Notes under the pieces: model-generated
Told to the model about the DNA's origin: nothing
What the model saw: only the letters and a program-made list of their open reading frames with translations
Databases searched by the model: none
In this document: piece by piece, positions 8,320-15,855 of the stretch
How the letters are laid out: each line of letters opens with the position of its first letter
How positions within the stretch are numbered: position 1 is the stretch's first letter
Made by a program: the position numbers and the translations under genes
Assembly (NCBI RefSeq): GCF_009727155.1
Contig: NZ_WNWM01000002.1
Coordinates: forward strand, 2,542,001-2,606,000
Origin: Pseudoduganella dura
GTDB taxonomy: Bacteria; Pseudomonadota; Gammaproteobacteria; Burkholderiales; Burkholderiaceae_D
Length of the DNA: 64,000 bases
Reading direction: 5' to 3'

Positions 8320-9151
8320 AGTCTTTCCACGTTTGGGCGCAATGCGAAGGGATCAGCCAGGGGGCACCGCTGCCGGCATCCATCCGCCGCAGGCGCCGGA
8401 AGGTTTCTTCATACCGGTCGCTGCGGTCGAAGATGCGGCGTGCCAGCCAGCCCGGCCCGCGATCCGCGCGCAGCGCCGCCAGGCCCCAGCAGGCATCCGC
8501 GCTCATGAACACCAGCCGATCGCATTCTTTGCGGAAGACGATGCCGATCTGGCCGCGGCTATGCCCCGGCAACGGCACCGCCAGCACGCTGCCGTCGCCG
8601 AACAGGTCGAAGCCGTGCTCGAACGGCGCCAGTTCCGGCGGCAGGGCCACTTGCGCGGCATCGTCGGCATAGGCCACGCGCTGGCGGAAATCGGCCGGCA
8701 GCAGCGCCGGCAGCGTGCCGTGCACGAGGTTGCCGAACCGCGAGCGCGCATCCATCGCCTGCACTTCGGCGCGCATGGCGATCAGGCGCGCGGCGGGAAA
8801 GTCGCGCACGCCGGCGATGTGGTCGCCGTGCAGGTGCGACATCACCACATGCGTGATGTCGCCGGGCGCGATGCCGAGGCGCTGCAGCTGCGCGGCGAGC
8901 ACTTCCTCGCGCGGCAACGTGAACGGCGTGGTCCAGCGGTACAGGCGTTCTGGGAACGGCTGCGTGGCATCCTGGAAATGGCTGCTGTAGCCGGTATCGA
9001 ACAGGATCCAGCCGCGCTGTGGATGGCGCAGCAGGCCGCACAGCGCCGGGAACATGACCGACGCCCACCGGCCGCCGCGCTGGGCCACGCATTCCGGGTG
9101 CGTGCAATGGCCCGCCTTCATCAGCCGGAACTCAACTCTCGGCATCGTCAT
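8303..9151 (-). CDS. Metallo-beta-lactamase-fold hydrolase (lactonase-like)
   Basis: 282 aa from the ATG at 9151, overlapping the preceding stop in ATGA (a second in-frame ATG lies two codons on). The MBL-fold zinc motif HxHxDH is present in THVVMSHLHGDHIAGVRDF. Other fold landmarks are GWILFDTGYSSHF near the N-terminus, VPLPGHSRGQIGI (third-metal histidine), MSADACWG (bridging Asp) and IPSHCAQTW (last His). The spacing resembles AHL-lactonase/AttM-type members. Family knowledge says it hydrolyses an ester, lactone or thioester. In a ketosynthase operon it may release an acyl product, as PqsE-like or fungal PKS-associated MBL thioesterases do; this is inference. Confidence 0.8.
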   Translation of the reverse strand: MTMPRVEFRLMKAGHCTHPECVAQRGGRWASVMFPALCGLLRHPQRGWILFDTGYSSHFQDATQPFPERLYRWTTPFTLPREEVLAAQLQRLGIAPGDITHVVMSHLHGDHIAGVRDFPAARLIAMRAEVQAMDARSRFGNLVHGTLPALLPADFRQRVAYADDAAQVALPPELAPFEHGFDLFGDGSVLAVPLPGHSRGQIGIVFRKECDRLVFMSADACWGLAALRADRGPGWLARRIFDRSDRYEETFRRLRRMDAGSGAPWLIPSHCAQTWKDYDETR

Positions 9152-10155
9152 GCGCCCTGCCCTTTCCACCATGCGGCTGTGCGGGCGATGCCTTCGTCGA
9201 GGCTTACGGCGGGCGCGTAGCCGAGGCCGTCGCGGGCATTCTTCAAGTCGAGCGTTTGCGAGAACGCGATGGTGCCCAGCGAATAGCGCGTGACCGGCGG
9301 TTCCCAGCCGGGCGCCAGCCGCGCGCCCAGTTCCAGCGCGCGCACGGCCAGGTCGGCCAGCCAGTATGGCCGGTGCACCGTGTCGACCGGCACGCCGAAC
9401 CCGGCGGCGATGCGTTCGAACAGCGCCGCCACGGCGATCGGCTCGCCGTTGCTGATGTTGTACACGCGCGTCCGCGCGGCGGCGGGCACCCGCAGGGACA
9501 GCAGCACCGCATCGACCGCGTTGTCCACGTACGTCATGTCGAGCAGCGCCCGGCCGCCGCGCAGCAGCGGCACGCGGCCATGCCGCATCAGTCGCAACAG
9601 GCGCGGCAGCAACGCCGCATCCCACGGGCCGAAGATGGCGCGCGGGCGCAGCACCACGCCGTGCGGCAACGCCGCGGCCTGCACGAGCCGTTCCGCTTCG
9701 CGCTTGCTGCGGGCATATTCGTTGACGGGCGGCGGCAGCGGCGCATCCTCGGCGATGCCGATGCGGTCGCGGTAGTCGAAGTAGATGCTGGGCGTGGAGA
9801 CATGCACGAGGCGCGAAATGCGGTGCGCGGCGCACGCCGCCAGCACTTCCGCGGTGGAGGCGACATTCCCCTTCCGGAACGCCGCTTTCGTGCCCCACGG
9901 CGACGCCAGCGCGGCGCAGTGGACGATGGCATCGGCGCCCTCGGCCGCATCGCGCAGGCAGTCTTCCGCACCGGCGGTGCCATGGTCGATGCCGATGTAG
10001 CGCACGCGCTCATGCGCCTGCGGAACCGCCGCCAGCACCTGCGCCGCGGCGGCGCCATTGCGGCCGGTGAACACCACTTCGGCCTGCGTGGACGCCAGGC
10101 GCCAGACGAGGTGGCGGCCGAGGAAGCCGGTGCCGCCGGTAACGAGGATTTTCAT
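9148..10155 (-). CDS. NAD(P)-dependent epimerase/dehydrogenase (extended SDR)
   Basis: 335 aa. It has the Rossmann motif GGTGFLGRH at residues 7-15 and the extended-SDR active site with Ser/Thr (LVHVSTPSIYFDY) and YxxxK (NEYARSKREAERL). The substrate-side segment VVLRPRAIFGPWD is typical of 3-beta-HSD/OleD-like members. A sugar-nucleotide epimerase is possible in principle, but the partner gene just upstream encodes a FabH-like ketosynthase, so reduction of a beta-keto product (as OleD does after OleA) is the better guess. The stop overlaps the next gene's start (ATGA). Confidence 0.8.
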   Translation of the reverse strand: MKILVTGGTGFLGRHLVWRLASTQAEVVFTGRNGAAAAQVLAAVPQAHERVRYIGIDHGTAGAEDCLRDAAEGADAIVHCAALASPWGTKAAFRKGNVASTAEVLAACAAHRISRLVHVSTPSIYFDYRDRIGIAEDAPLPPPVNEYARSKREAERLVQAAALPHGVVLRPRAIFGPWDAALLPRLLRLMRHGRVPLLRGGRALLDMTYVDNAVDAVLLSLRVPAAARTRVYNISNGEPIAVAALFERIAAGFGVPVDTVHRPYWLADLAVRALELGARLAPGWEPPVTRYSLGTIAFSQTLDLKNARDGLGYAPAVSLDEGIARTAAWWKGQGA

Positions 10156-10199
10156 CGGAGGCTTGATGGGTTGTTCAACATGTCAGTCAAATACGTCGC

Positions 10200-11198
10200 T
10201 CAATAGGTCAAGACCATGCCGCCCATCGTCAGCCCGGCGCCGGTCCCGATCAGCATCAGCTGCTCGCCGCGCCGCACGCGGCCTTCGGAGAGCGCCAGGT
10301 GCAATGCCGTGGGCAGCGATGCCGACACCTGGTTGCCGTACCGCGCGAAGATGTCCACCAGCCGGCCGTCCGGGATGCCCAGGCGCTTGGCCAGATGATC
10401 GAGCGCCAGCTGGCTGGCCTGGTGCGGCACTACGGCGGCGATGCGGTCCATGGCCGTTCCGGCCTGGTCCAGCAGGCGGCGGGCGAAATCGGGCAATTCC
10501 GCGGCGACGAGCCGGAACACGGATTTACCCTCCATCCGGAACAGCGACAGCGGCTCGATCGGCCCGGCGACCCGGCGCGGATGGAACCGCGACCCGCCCG
10601 CGGGAATGCGGCAGTGATTTACGCCGGCGGACAGGGTGACCATGCTGGAGCTGAGCAGCGCCCCCGTCTCGCCGGGCAGCGCCTTGCGGATGACGACCGC
10701 CGCCGCGCCGTCGCCGAAGATGCCGCCCTCCTTCAGCCGGGTCCAGTCGAGGCCGAAGGTGGCGATGTCGGCGGATACCAGCATCACGTGGCGGTAGCGC
10801 CCCGCCTCCACCAGGTAACTCATCACATCCAGGCCGGCCAGAAACGACAGGCAACTGGCGCCGATGTCGAACGTGGCGGTGCGCCGGTGATCGAGCCCCA
10901 GCTCGGCGTGGACCAGCGCCGCGTTGTAGGGCAGCGCCTGGTCCATGGTGGCCGAGGCGGCGACCAGGCAATCGATATCCTCCCAGCGCAGCCCGGCATC
11001 GGCCAGCGCCGCTTCGCAGGCCCGGGCTGCCAGTTGCGCGGCCGTTTCGGTGGTGGACAGGAAGCGGCGCTCCACGCCCGTCTGCCGGAACGTGGTGCCG
11101 GTGCGCAGCCCCAGCTCGCGATCGAGCTCGGCGCTGCTCACCTGCCGCGCCGGCACGGCCATGCCGCTGCCGACGATTCGTGTGGTCCTGGAGTTCAC
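10200..11198 (-). CDS. Beta-ketoacyl synthase III-like enzyme (FabH/OleA type)
   Basis: 332 aa, first gene of a 7-gene operon. The thiolase-fold catalytic triad is complete: Cys116 in FDIGASCLSFL, His259 in VVPHQASQLA and Asn289 in YGNQVSASLP. The N-terminus (GSGMAVPARQVSSAELDRELG) and C-terminus (LIGTGAGLTMGGMVL) are standard for KAS III. It is unlikely to be the housekeeping fabH, because no fabD/fabG/acpP is nearby and it is linked to an SDR, an MBL hydrolase and an adenylate-forming enzyme. Expected chemistry is a decarboxylative or head-to-head Claisen condensation of an acyl starter. No acyl carrier protein is encoded in the operon, so CoA substrates or a carrier from elsewhere are needed. 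Confidence 0.85.
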   Translation of the reverse strand: MNSRTTRIVGSGMAVPARQVSSAELDRELGLRTGTTFRQTGVERRFLSTTETAAQLAARACEAALADAGLRWEDIDCLVAASATMDQALPYNAALVHAELGLDHRRTATFDIGASCLSFLAGLDVMSYLVEAGRYRHVMLVSADIATFGLDWTRLKEGGIFGDGAAAVVIRKALPGETGALLSSSMVTLSAGVNHCRIPAGGSRFHPRRVAGPIEPLSLFRMEGKSVFRLVAAELPDFARRLLDQAGTAMDRIAAVVPHQASQLALDHLAKRLGIPDGRLVDIFARYGNQVSASLPTALHLALSEGRVRRGEQLMLIGTGAGLTMGGMVLTY

Positions 11199-11495
11199 CT
11201 GCTGTTACCTCATCGATGCTGTGCCGGGTGGCACGATGGCGTCCATGATAGGCACCTGATGATGCAAAGCAATAAGTTTCTCGTTTGTGGCACGTTGGTG
11301 CAACAGAGTATCGGATTTCGATACCTTGGATGGCGATCTGTTGCAACATTGGACGCGCATGTGCTGTTGCGACTGAAGGCTTCCGGAATCGTTCCTGACT
11401 TGCCACAATAGCCAGCGTGCCGGATGTATTCTTCGTCGTCAAAGGTTCAGGGCACCTGGCGTAGCCGCTGCCAGAGGGTTGAAGAGGTTCGAGCT
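11199..11495. promoter_or_regulatory. Upstream region of the ketosynthase operon
   Basis: About 300 bases without a supported gene, lower in GC than its surroundings. It should hold the promoter of the 7-gene operon (minus strand). Inverted repeats seen: GTATCG-n5-CGATAC (11308-11324), the palindrome TGTTGCAACA (11339-11348) and GTGCC-n4-GGCAC (11221-11234). The first two are candidate operator sites; nothing links them to a known regulator. Confidence 0.4.
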
Positions 11496-12656
11496 TTAGT
11501 CGGCCCAGGGCAGCGCGTGCAGGAACGTTTCCCGCTCCGCTCGATCATAGAGAGCGAATTTCGCGATGTGCGCATGCGTTTGTTCTTTTATCCAGTCGTC
11601 AAACTCGTCATCCCCATTCGTTGAGCCCGAGGCGCGCACGTTGTTCCTCATCTCCTCAATCTTTTGCTCCGTAAAATAGGTCGACAATGCGCCACGTGGA
11701 GCAGTTTTCGACCACAGTTTCGCCGAGAGGTTGGCTGTATTAATTTCAACGACCAACGCTGAAAAATCCTCGCGCAACAGGGACTGTAAAGTCTTGAGTT
11801 TTCGACTATTGCTGCGGCTGAACGAATCGCGATGCATCACGTTGTAGTGGGGCTTGAAATAATTGATGAGCGCTGCTTCAGCCAGAAGGATGCGTTCCTT
11901 GCGGTTGAACGTTTGCCGCCCTGTTTTCAACAAATGCGCCTGTTCTTCCTGCGAAGTGGCACTTGGCTCGACCCAAGAGGCACCGGCGGAAGAAAGTATG
12001 TTCTTGGAATTACCGTATTGAAATCCCAAGAGCAGGATTTCGTTTTGCCCACCTTGATCGGCGGACTCCGCAAGGATTCTCTGGAGCGTTGTGTGCCTGC
12101 TCAGTCGGTCAACCGACAGGCTATTTCCGAGTTTGCCAAAAGTTTGCCCGACATACAAAACCTCCAGGCGGGTTCGATCCCCGAGCTTGTGCTTGCTATG
12201 TGGAATCAGGGCGCAGCTGGGTACCAGCACTCGCTGCCCTCGTTCATCGAGCAATTCGACAGCATGGCCAAACGGATCGGCGGGCCTTGCGTCCACAAGC
12301 TTCATTGGGAGCCCGTCCGGGCCGGTCATTCCTGTGTCGGGATAAAATTTTTCGGACTCCCACTCATGACAGCTGTCGCCATAGACAAGGAACTCTCCAT
12401 GGATTCCATCCTGCTTCAACTTGATCGAGTGGGGATCCACCGCAATGCGCCTGCGTCGGCACACAAGATATATGTTGGTTCCTTCAAGCGCTGCCCGAAA
12501 ATGTGGGTGAGTACCAAAGCGATAAATGTCCGAAGGTCTGAACTGGGCAGGACCAGCGGAAAAAAGATTCAGGCCGGCCTCTGCCAGGTATTTGCGCTTG
12601 ATATCAGCGCCGGCCTCGATATGCGGGTTGATTCCAGGGTTGCATGGCTTATCCAT
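11496..12656 (-). CDS. Unknown protein with possible GIY-YIG nuclease-like domain
   Basis: 386 aa, not recognised as a named family. Residues about 160-275 have features of a GIY-YIG fold: LEVLYVGQTFGK (168-171 in the place of the YIG strand), an Arg/His segment DRLSRHTTLQ (184-188) and ERILLAEAALINYFKPHYN (Glu260, Asn272), which resembles the closing metal-binding Glu and final Asn of that family. The flanking regions (FGTHPHFRAALEGTNIYLV; C-terminal TEQKIEEMRNNVRASG) are unfamiliar. Base composition is clearly lower in GC than the neighbours and codon use is less biased, a sign of recent acquisition. It lies 38 bases downstream of the TerB/dynamin-like gene, in the same orientation, so the two probably work together. 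Confidence 0.6.
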   Translation of the reverse strand: MDKPCNPGINPHIEAGADIKRKYLAEAGLNLFSAGPAQFRPSDIYRFGTHPHFRAALEGTNIYLVCRRRRIAVDPHSIKLKQDGIHGEFLVYGDSCHEWESEKFYPDTGMTGPDGLPMKLVDARPADPFGHAVELLDERGQRVLVPSCALIPHSKHKLGDRTRLEVLYVGQTFGKLGNSLSVDRLSRHTTLQRILAESADQGGQNEILLLGFQYGNSKNILSSAGASWVEPSATSQEEQAHLLKTGRQTFNRKERILLAEAALINYFKPHYNVMHRDSFSRSNSRKLKTLQSLLREDFSALVVEINTANLSAKLWSKTAPRGALSTYFTEQKIEEMRNNVRASGSTNGDDEFDDWIKEQTHAHIAKFALYDRAERETFLHALPWAD

Positions 12657-12694
12657 TGTGCTCCCAGTCGCGTTGTTCCTGCAGGTCTGTTACT

Positions 12695-14263
12695 TCACTT
12701 GGGCAGCGCCGTCAGCATTTCCGCCAGCGCCTTCTGCGAATGGTCGTTCAGCTTGCGCGCCATCTTCAGGTGCAGCGTGGCCAGCCGGTCCGCCGCCTGC
12801 GCTTCGAGGATCACCGGCTGCACCATGCGGTTCGCGGCCTCGTGGAACTGCCGTTCGGTGGCATCGAGCTGCGCCGTCAGTTCCTGGCGCGCCGTCTCCA
12901 GCTGCTGCCGGAACGCCTTTTCGAACATCTCGCGCTGGTGGCCGATTTCATTGTTCTTTCGTTCCGCCGGATTCATCATCCATTTGAAGACGCCGGCCAC
13001 CAGCAGCGCGCCGCCGACGATGGGCGCCACCGGCGCGATCACCGGCATGACCACGGCCGCACCGAGGAAATAGGCCGCCGCGCCGGTGCCGATGGCCGCC
13101 GCACCGCCCGCCTTCAGCGTGATGTTGGTGGCATCCTCGGCGCCATTCTTGAACCGCGTGCCCCAGCGCAGCGCAGGCGCCGCGCCCGCCAGCTCGGTGT
13201 GATGCAGCCGCTTCAGGATCGTGCTGCGCGACAGGACCATGTCTTCCTGGAACATGCGCAGATCCTCGTGGATCAGCCGAAGCGATTTCTCGCGCCGGGA
13301 AATGATCCGGTTCACCCGGCGCTCGAGTTCCTTGCCGAACGTGGAGCTGGCGATGCTTTCCCAGACCACCCCGCGCTTCCACTCGTCCGTGTTGAGGCGA
13401 TCGACGACTTCCTTTTCGAACGCATTGCCGGCGTCGTGGATATATTCTTCCAGATCCTCGTCGAAGGTTTCGCGTTCGAACGCGATGCGCGCGTCGGCGA
13501 TGGCCAGGCGCTGGCCGACCTGCTTTTGCAGTTCATCGGCCGAGTCGAGGAAGCCGACGGCCGTGTCGCGGTTGTTTTCAAAGTCCGCGATACGCTCGTT
13601 GAACGCGGCGATATCCTGGCTGACGCGCGCGCATGCCGCGCTCATGAGTTGGGCCAGTTCCGCCTTGTCCAGCGTTCCCTGTTCGAATTCGAGTACGGCA
13701 GCGGCGAGGCGCACGTCACCGGTGGCGCGAACGCACAGGTCGGCGAGGTCGGCATATTTGCGGCCCTTCAGCATGCGCACCGAACCCAGGCTTACCTTGT
13801 TCCAGAGGGTTTGCTCGTCTGCAGGGAAGGCTTCCAGCTCGCCCGGGCGGAGTTGATGGCGCAATGCGTCGGCAAAATTCTTGGCCATTTCCCGGCTGCG
13901 GGTGCCCTGGATGGACAGCAGGCCATTGGCCGCTTCGAACGCCGCTGCCGCGGTTGCCTGCTCGATGCCGGCGGATGCGGTGTGGAGGTCGGCGAAGGCT
14001 TCTTTCCAGGGGAGCGGGTGTTCGACGTATTCCAGCAGGACCACCCGGGCCAGGGCGGAATCGTTCAGCAGCGAGGCTACATCGTTCAGTGCGTTGAAGT
14101 CCGCGACGTTGAGGATGCCGTCGGAGCTGGCGATGGCGGCTACTGCCCTTAGATACGCTGTGGGGAAGGTGGTGTCGGTGGAAACGTAGTGCCCCAGCTC
14201 GCGGTGTTGCCCGGGGGGTTGCTGGGCGAAGTTCGAGAAGTTTGCTGGTGGGGTAGTTGGCAT
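12695..14263 (-). CDS. TerB-like / dynamin-paddle-like membrane-associated protein
   Basis: 522 aa from the ATG at 14263, chosen because GAGGAA lies just before it; a GTG at 14296 is possible. Residues about 35-90 (YLRAVAAIASSDGILNVADF and on) resemble a TerB-like helical domain. The middle is helical (coiled coil around FLDSADELQKQVGQRLAIAD). A glycine/alanine-rich hydrophobic hairpin follows (AAIGTGAAAYFLGAAVVMPV then VGGALLVAGVF), like the membrane paddle of bacterial dynamin-like proteins, and then a helical C-terminus with heptads (FRQQLETARQELTAQLDATE). No GTPase motif is present, so this is not a dynamin itself. Role unknown; the fold suggests a membrane-remodelling or stress/defence partner. 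It may share a transcript with the GIY-YIG-like gene. Confidence 0.6.
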   Translation of the reverse strand: MPTTPPANFSNFAQQPPGQHRELGHYVSTDTTFPTAYLRAVAAIASSDGILNVADFNALNDVASLLNDSALARVVLLEYVEHPLPWKEAFADLHTASAGIEQATAAAAFEAANGLLSIQGTRSREMAKNFADALRHQLRPGELEAFPADEQTLWNKVSLGSVRMLKGRKYADLADLCVRATGDVRLAAAVLEFEQGTLDKAELAQLMSAACARVSQDIAAFNERIADFENNRDTAVGFLDSADELQKQVGQRLAIADARIAFERETFDEDLEEYIHDAGNAFEKEVVDRLNTDEWKRGVVWESIASSTFGKELERRVNRIISRREKSLRLIHEDLRMFQEDMVLSRSTILKRLHHTELAGAAPALRWGTRFKNGAEDATNITLKAGGAAAIGTGAAAYFLGAAVVMPVIAPVAPIVGGALLVAGVFKWMMNPAERKNNEIGHQREMFEKAFRQQLETARQELTAQLDATERQFHEAANRMVQPVILEAQAADRLATLHLKMARKLNDHSQKALAEMLTALPK

Positions 14264-14590
14264 TGGCTTCCTCAGATAGGTGCGGGCTTGCAGCACGATG
14301 TGACCGGCATTCTACTGCGGCAATGCATTGCGACCGGCGTTCGATTCGCCTGCCTCGCGATCGAAAAAGCGGATGCTGCGAACACGAGACAGCAATCGAA
14401 TGCCGTTTTGCAACAGCGTGAAATGCAATGCATCGGTCCGACGAAGATTAAGATGCTCGACAAGCAGCTCGCCACTGAAACAACCGCATCTATACTCTGT
14501 ACCGAAAAACCCTGGCATCAGGTGCGCGCGCGAATATGCGAACAATCATGGGTAGTCGGCCTATCACATTCAGCAGCGTTCTTACCGAAG
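14264..14590. other. Non-coding interval
   Basis: About 330 bases between the TerB/dynamin-like start and the ychF terminator. Lower GC than average. Short open frames exist on both strands but none has a ribosome-binding site or coding composition. It should carry the promoter of the two-gene unit to its left. Confidence 0.5.
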
Positions 14591-14626
14591 AAAAAACCCT
14601 GGTTCCATATGGAAGCCAGGGTTTTC
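14591..14626 (-). terminator. Rho-independent terminator of ychF
   Basis: Long hairpin with arms AAAACCCTGG and CCAGGGTTTT (14593-14625) around a self-complementary TTCCATATGGAA centre. It is followed on the minus strand by six T residues. It lies about 40 bases past the ychF stop and would also work on the plus strand. Confidence 0.85.
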
Positions 14627-14664
14627 TAGTGTTCATCGAAATCCACCAGATTCCGACCAAATCC

Positions 14665-15756
14665 TTACACGTTAAACAAGAAATTCAACACATCCCCATC
14701 CTTGACAACGTATTCCTTCCCCTCAGCCCGCATCTTCCCCGCCTCCTTCGCGCCAGCCTCACCCTTGTAGGTGATGAAGTCATCGAAAGCAATCGTCTGC
14801 GCCCGAATGAACCCGCGCTCGAAGTCCGTGTGAATCACACCAGCCGCCTGCGGCCCGGTATCCCCCACATGAATCGTCCACGCGCGCACTTCCTTCACGC
14901 CAGCGGTGAAGTACGTCTGCAGCCCCAGCAGCTTGAAGCCGGCGCGGATCAAACGATCCAGGCCCGGCTCGTCCATGCCCATGTCGGCCAGGAACTCGGC
15001 CTTGTCCGCATCTTCCAGGTCGGCGATTTCCGCTTCGATCGCGGCGCAGATGGCCACGATCGGCGCGTTCTGCTCGGCCGCGTAGGCGGTCAGCTGGTCC
15101 AGCAGCGGGTTGTCCTTGAAGCCGGTGTCGGAGACATTGGCCACGTACATCGCCGGCTTGGCCGTGATCAGGCACAGCGGCTTGATGATGTCCATCTCGT
15201 CGGCCGACAGGCCCAGCGCGCGCACCGGCTTCGCTTCGTTCAGCGCCGGCAGCACGCGTTCCAGCAGTGCCACCAGCTTGGCCGCATCCTTGTCGCCGGA
15301 GCGGGCTTTCTTGTTTTCGCGGTGGATGGCTTTTTCCACCGTGCCCATGTCCGCCAGCGCCAGCTCGGTCTGGATCACGGCGATGTCGTCCAGCGGGCTG
15401 ACCTTGCCGGCCACGTGGATCACGTTTTCATCTTCGAAGCAGCGCACCACGTTGACGATGGCGTCCGTTTCGCGGATGTGGGCCAGGAACTGGTTGCCCA
15501 GGCCTTCGCCCTGCGATGCACCGGCCACCAGGCCGGCGATGTCGACGAATTCGACGATGGCATTGACGATGCGCTCGGGCTTGACGATCGCGGCCAGCTG
15601 GTTCAGGCGCGGGTCCGGCACCTCGACCACGCCCACGTTCGGCTCGATCGTGCAGAACGGGTAGTTCTCGGCGGGGATGCCGGCCTTGGTCAGCGCGTTG
15701 AAGAGGGTGGACTTGCCGACGTTTGGCAGGCCGACGATGCCGCATTTGAGACTCAT
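14665..15756 (-). CDS. ychF: Ribosome-binding ATPase YchF
   Basis: 363 aa, the normal length for YchF/OLA1. The P-loop is [14 protein letters not shown] (residues 9-22), switch/G3 is [15 protein letters not shown], the G4-like motif is ANVSD (an NxxE-type change that shifts preference from GTP to ATP), and the C-terminal TGS domain ends with [20 protein letters not shown] and [14 protein letters not shown]. Family knowledge: an ATPase that binds ribosomes and affects stress responses and translation start choice. In betaproteobacteria ychF normally follows pth; here pth lies 37 kb away, on the other side of the biosynthetic cluster. Confidence 0.97.
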   Translation of the reverse strand: MSLKCGIVGLPNVGKSTLFNALTKAGIPAENYPFCTIEPNVGVVEVPDPRLNQLAAIVKPERIVNAIVEFVDIAGLVAGASQGEGLGNQFLAHIRETDAIVNVVRCFEDENVIHVAGKVSPLDDIAVIQTELALADMGTVEKAIHRENKKARSGDKDAAKLVALLERVLPALNEAKPVRALGLSADEMDIIKPLCLITAKPAMYVANVSDTGFKDNPLLDQLTAYAAEQNAPIVAICAAIEAEIADLEDADKAEFLADMGMDEPGLDRLIRAGFKLLGLQTYFTAGVKEVRAWTIHVGDTGPQAAGVIHTDFERGFIRAQTIAFDDFITYKGEAGAKEAGKMRAEGKEYVVKDGDVLNFLFNV

Positions 15757-15855
15757 GGAATTCCTTGTGAAATGTGTAATGCCGTCGCCGGCAGTGCTGT
15801 GCGCGGTGCGGAAAATAGTCGCATTATAGCGCCCGCCTGCTGCCGCGGCGCGGTG

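Noticed and set aside
10200..11198. Housekeeping fabH
   Set aside because: Triad fits, but no fatty-acid genes adjoin it and its operon partners are tailoring enzymes, so a dedicated ketosynthase is more likely.
14272..14545. Two short minus-strand frames between the TerB-like gene and the ychF terminator
   Set aside because: Cys-rich random-looking translations without start signals.
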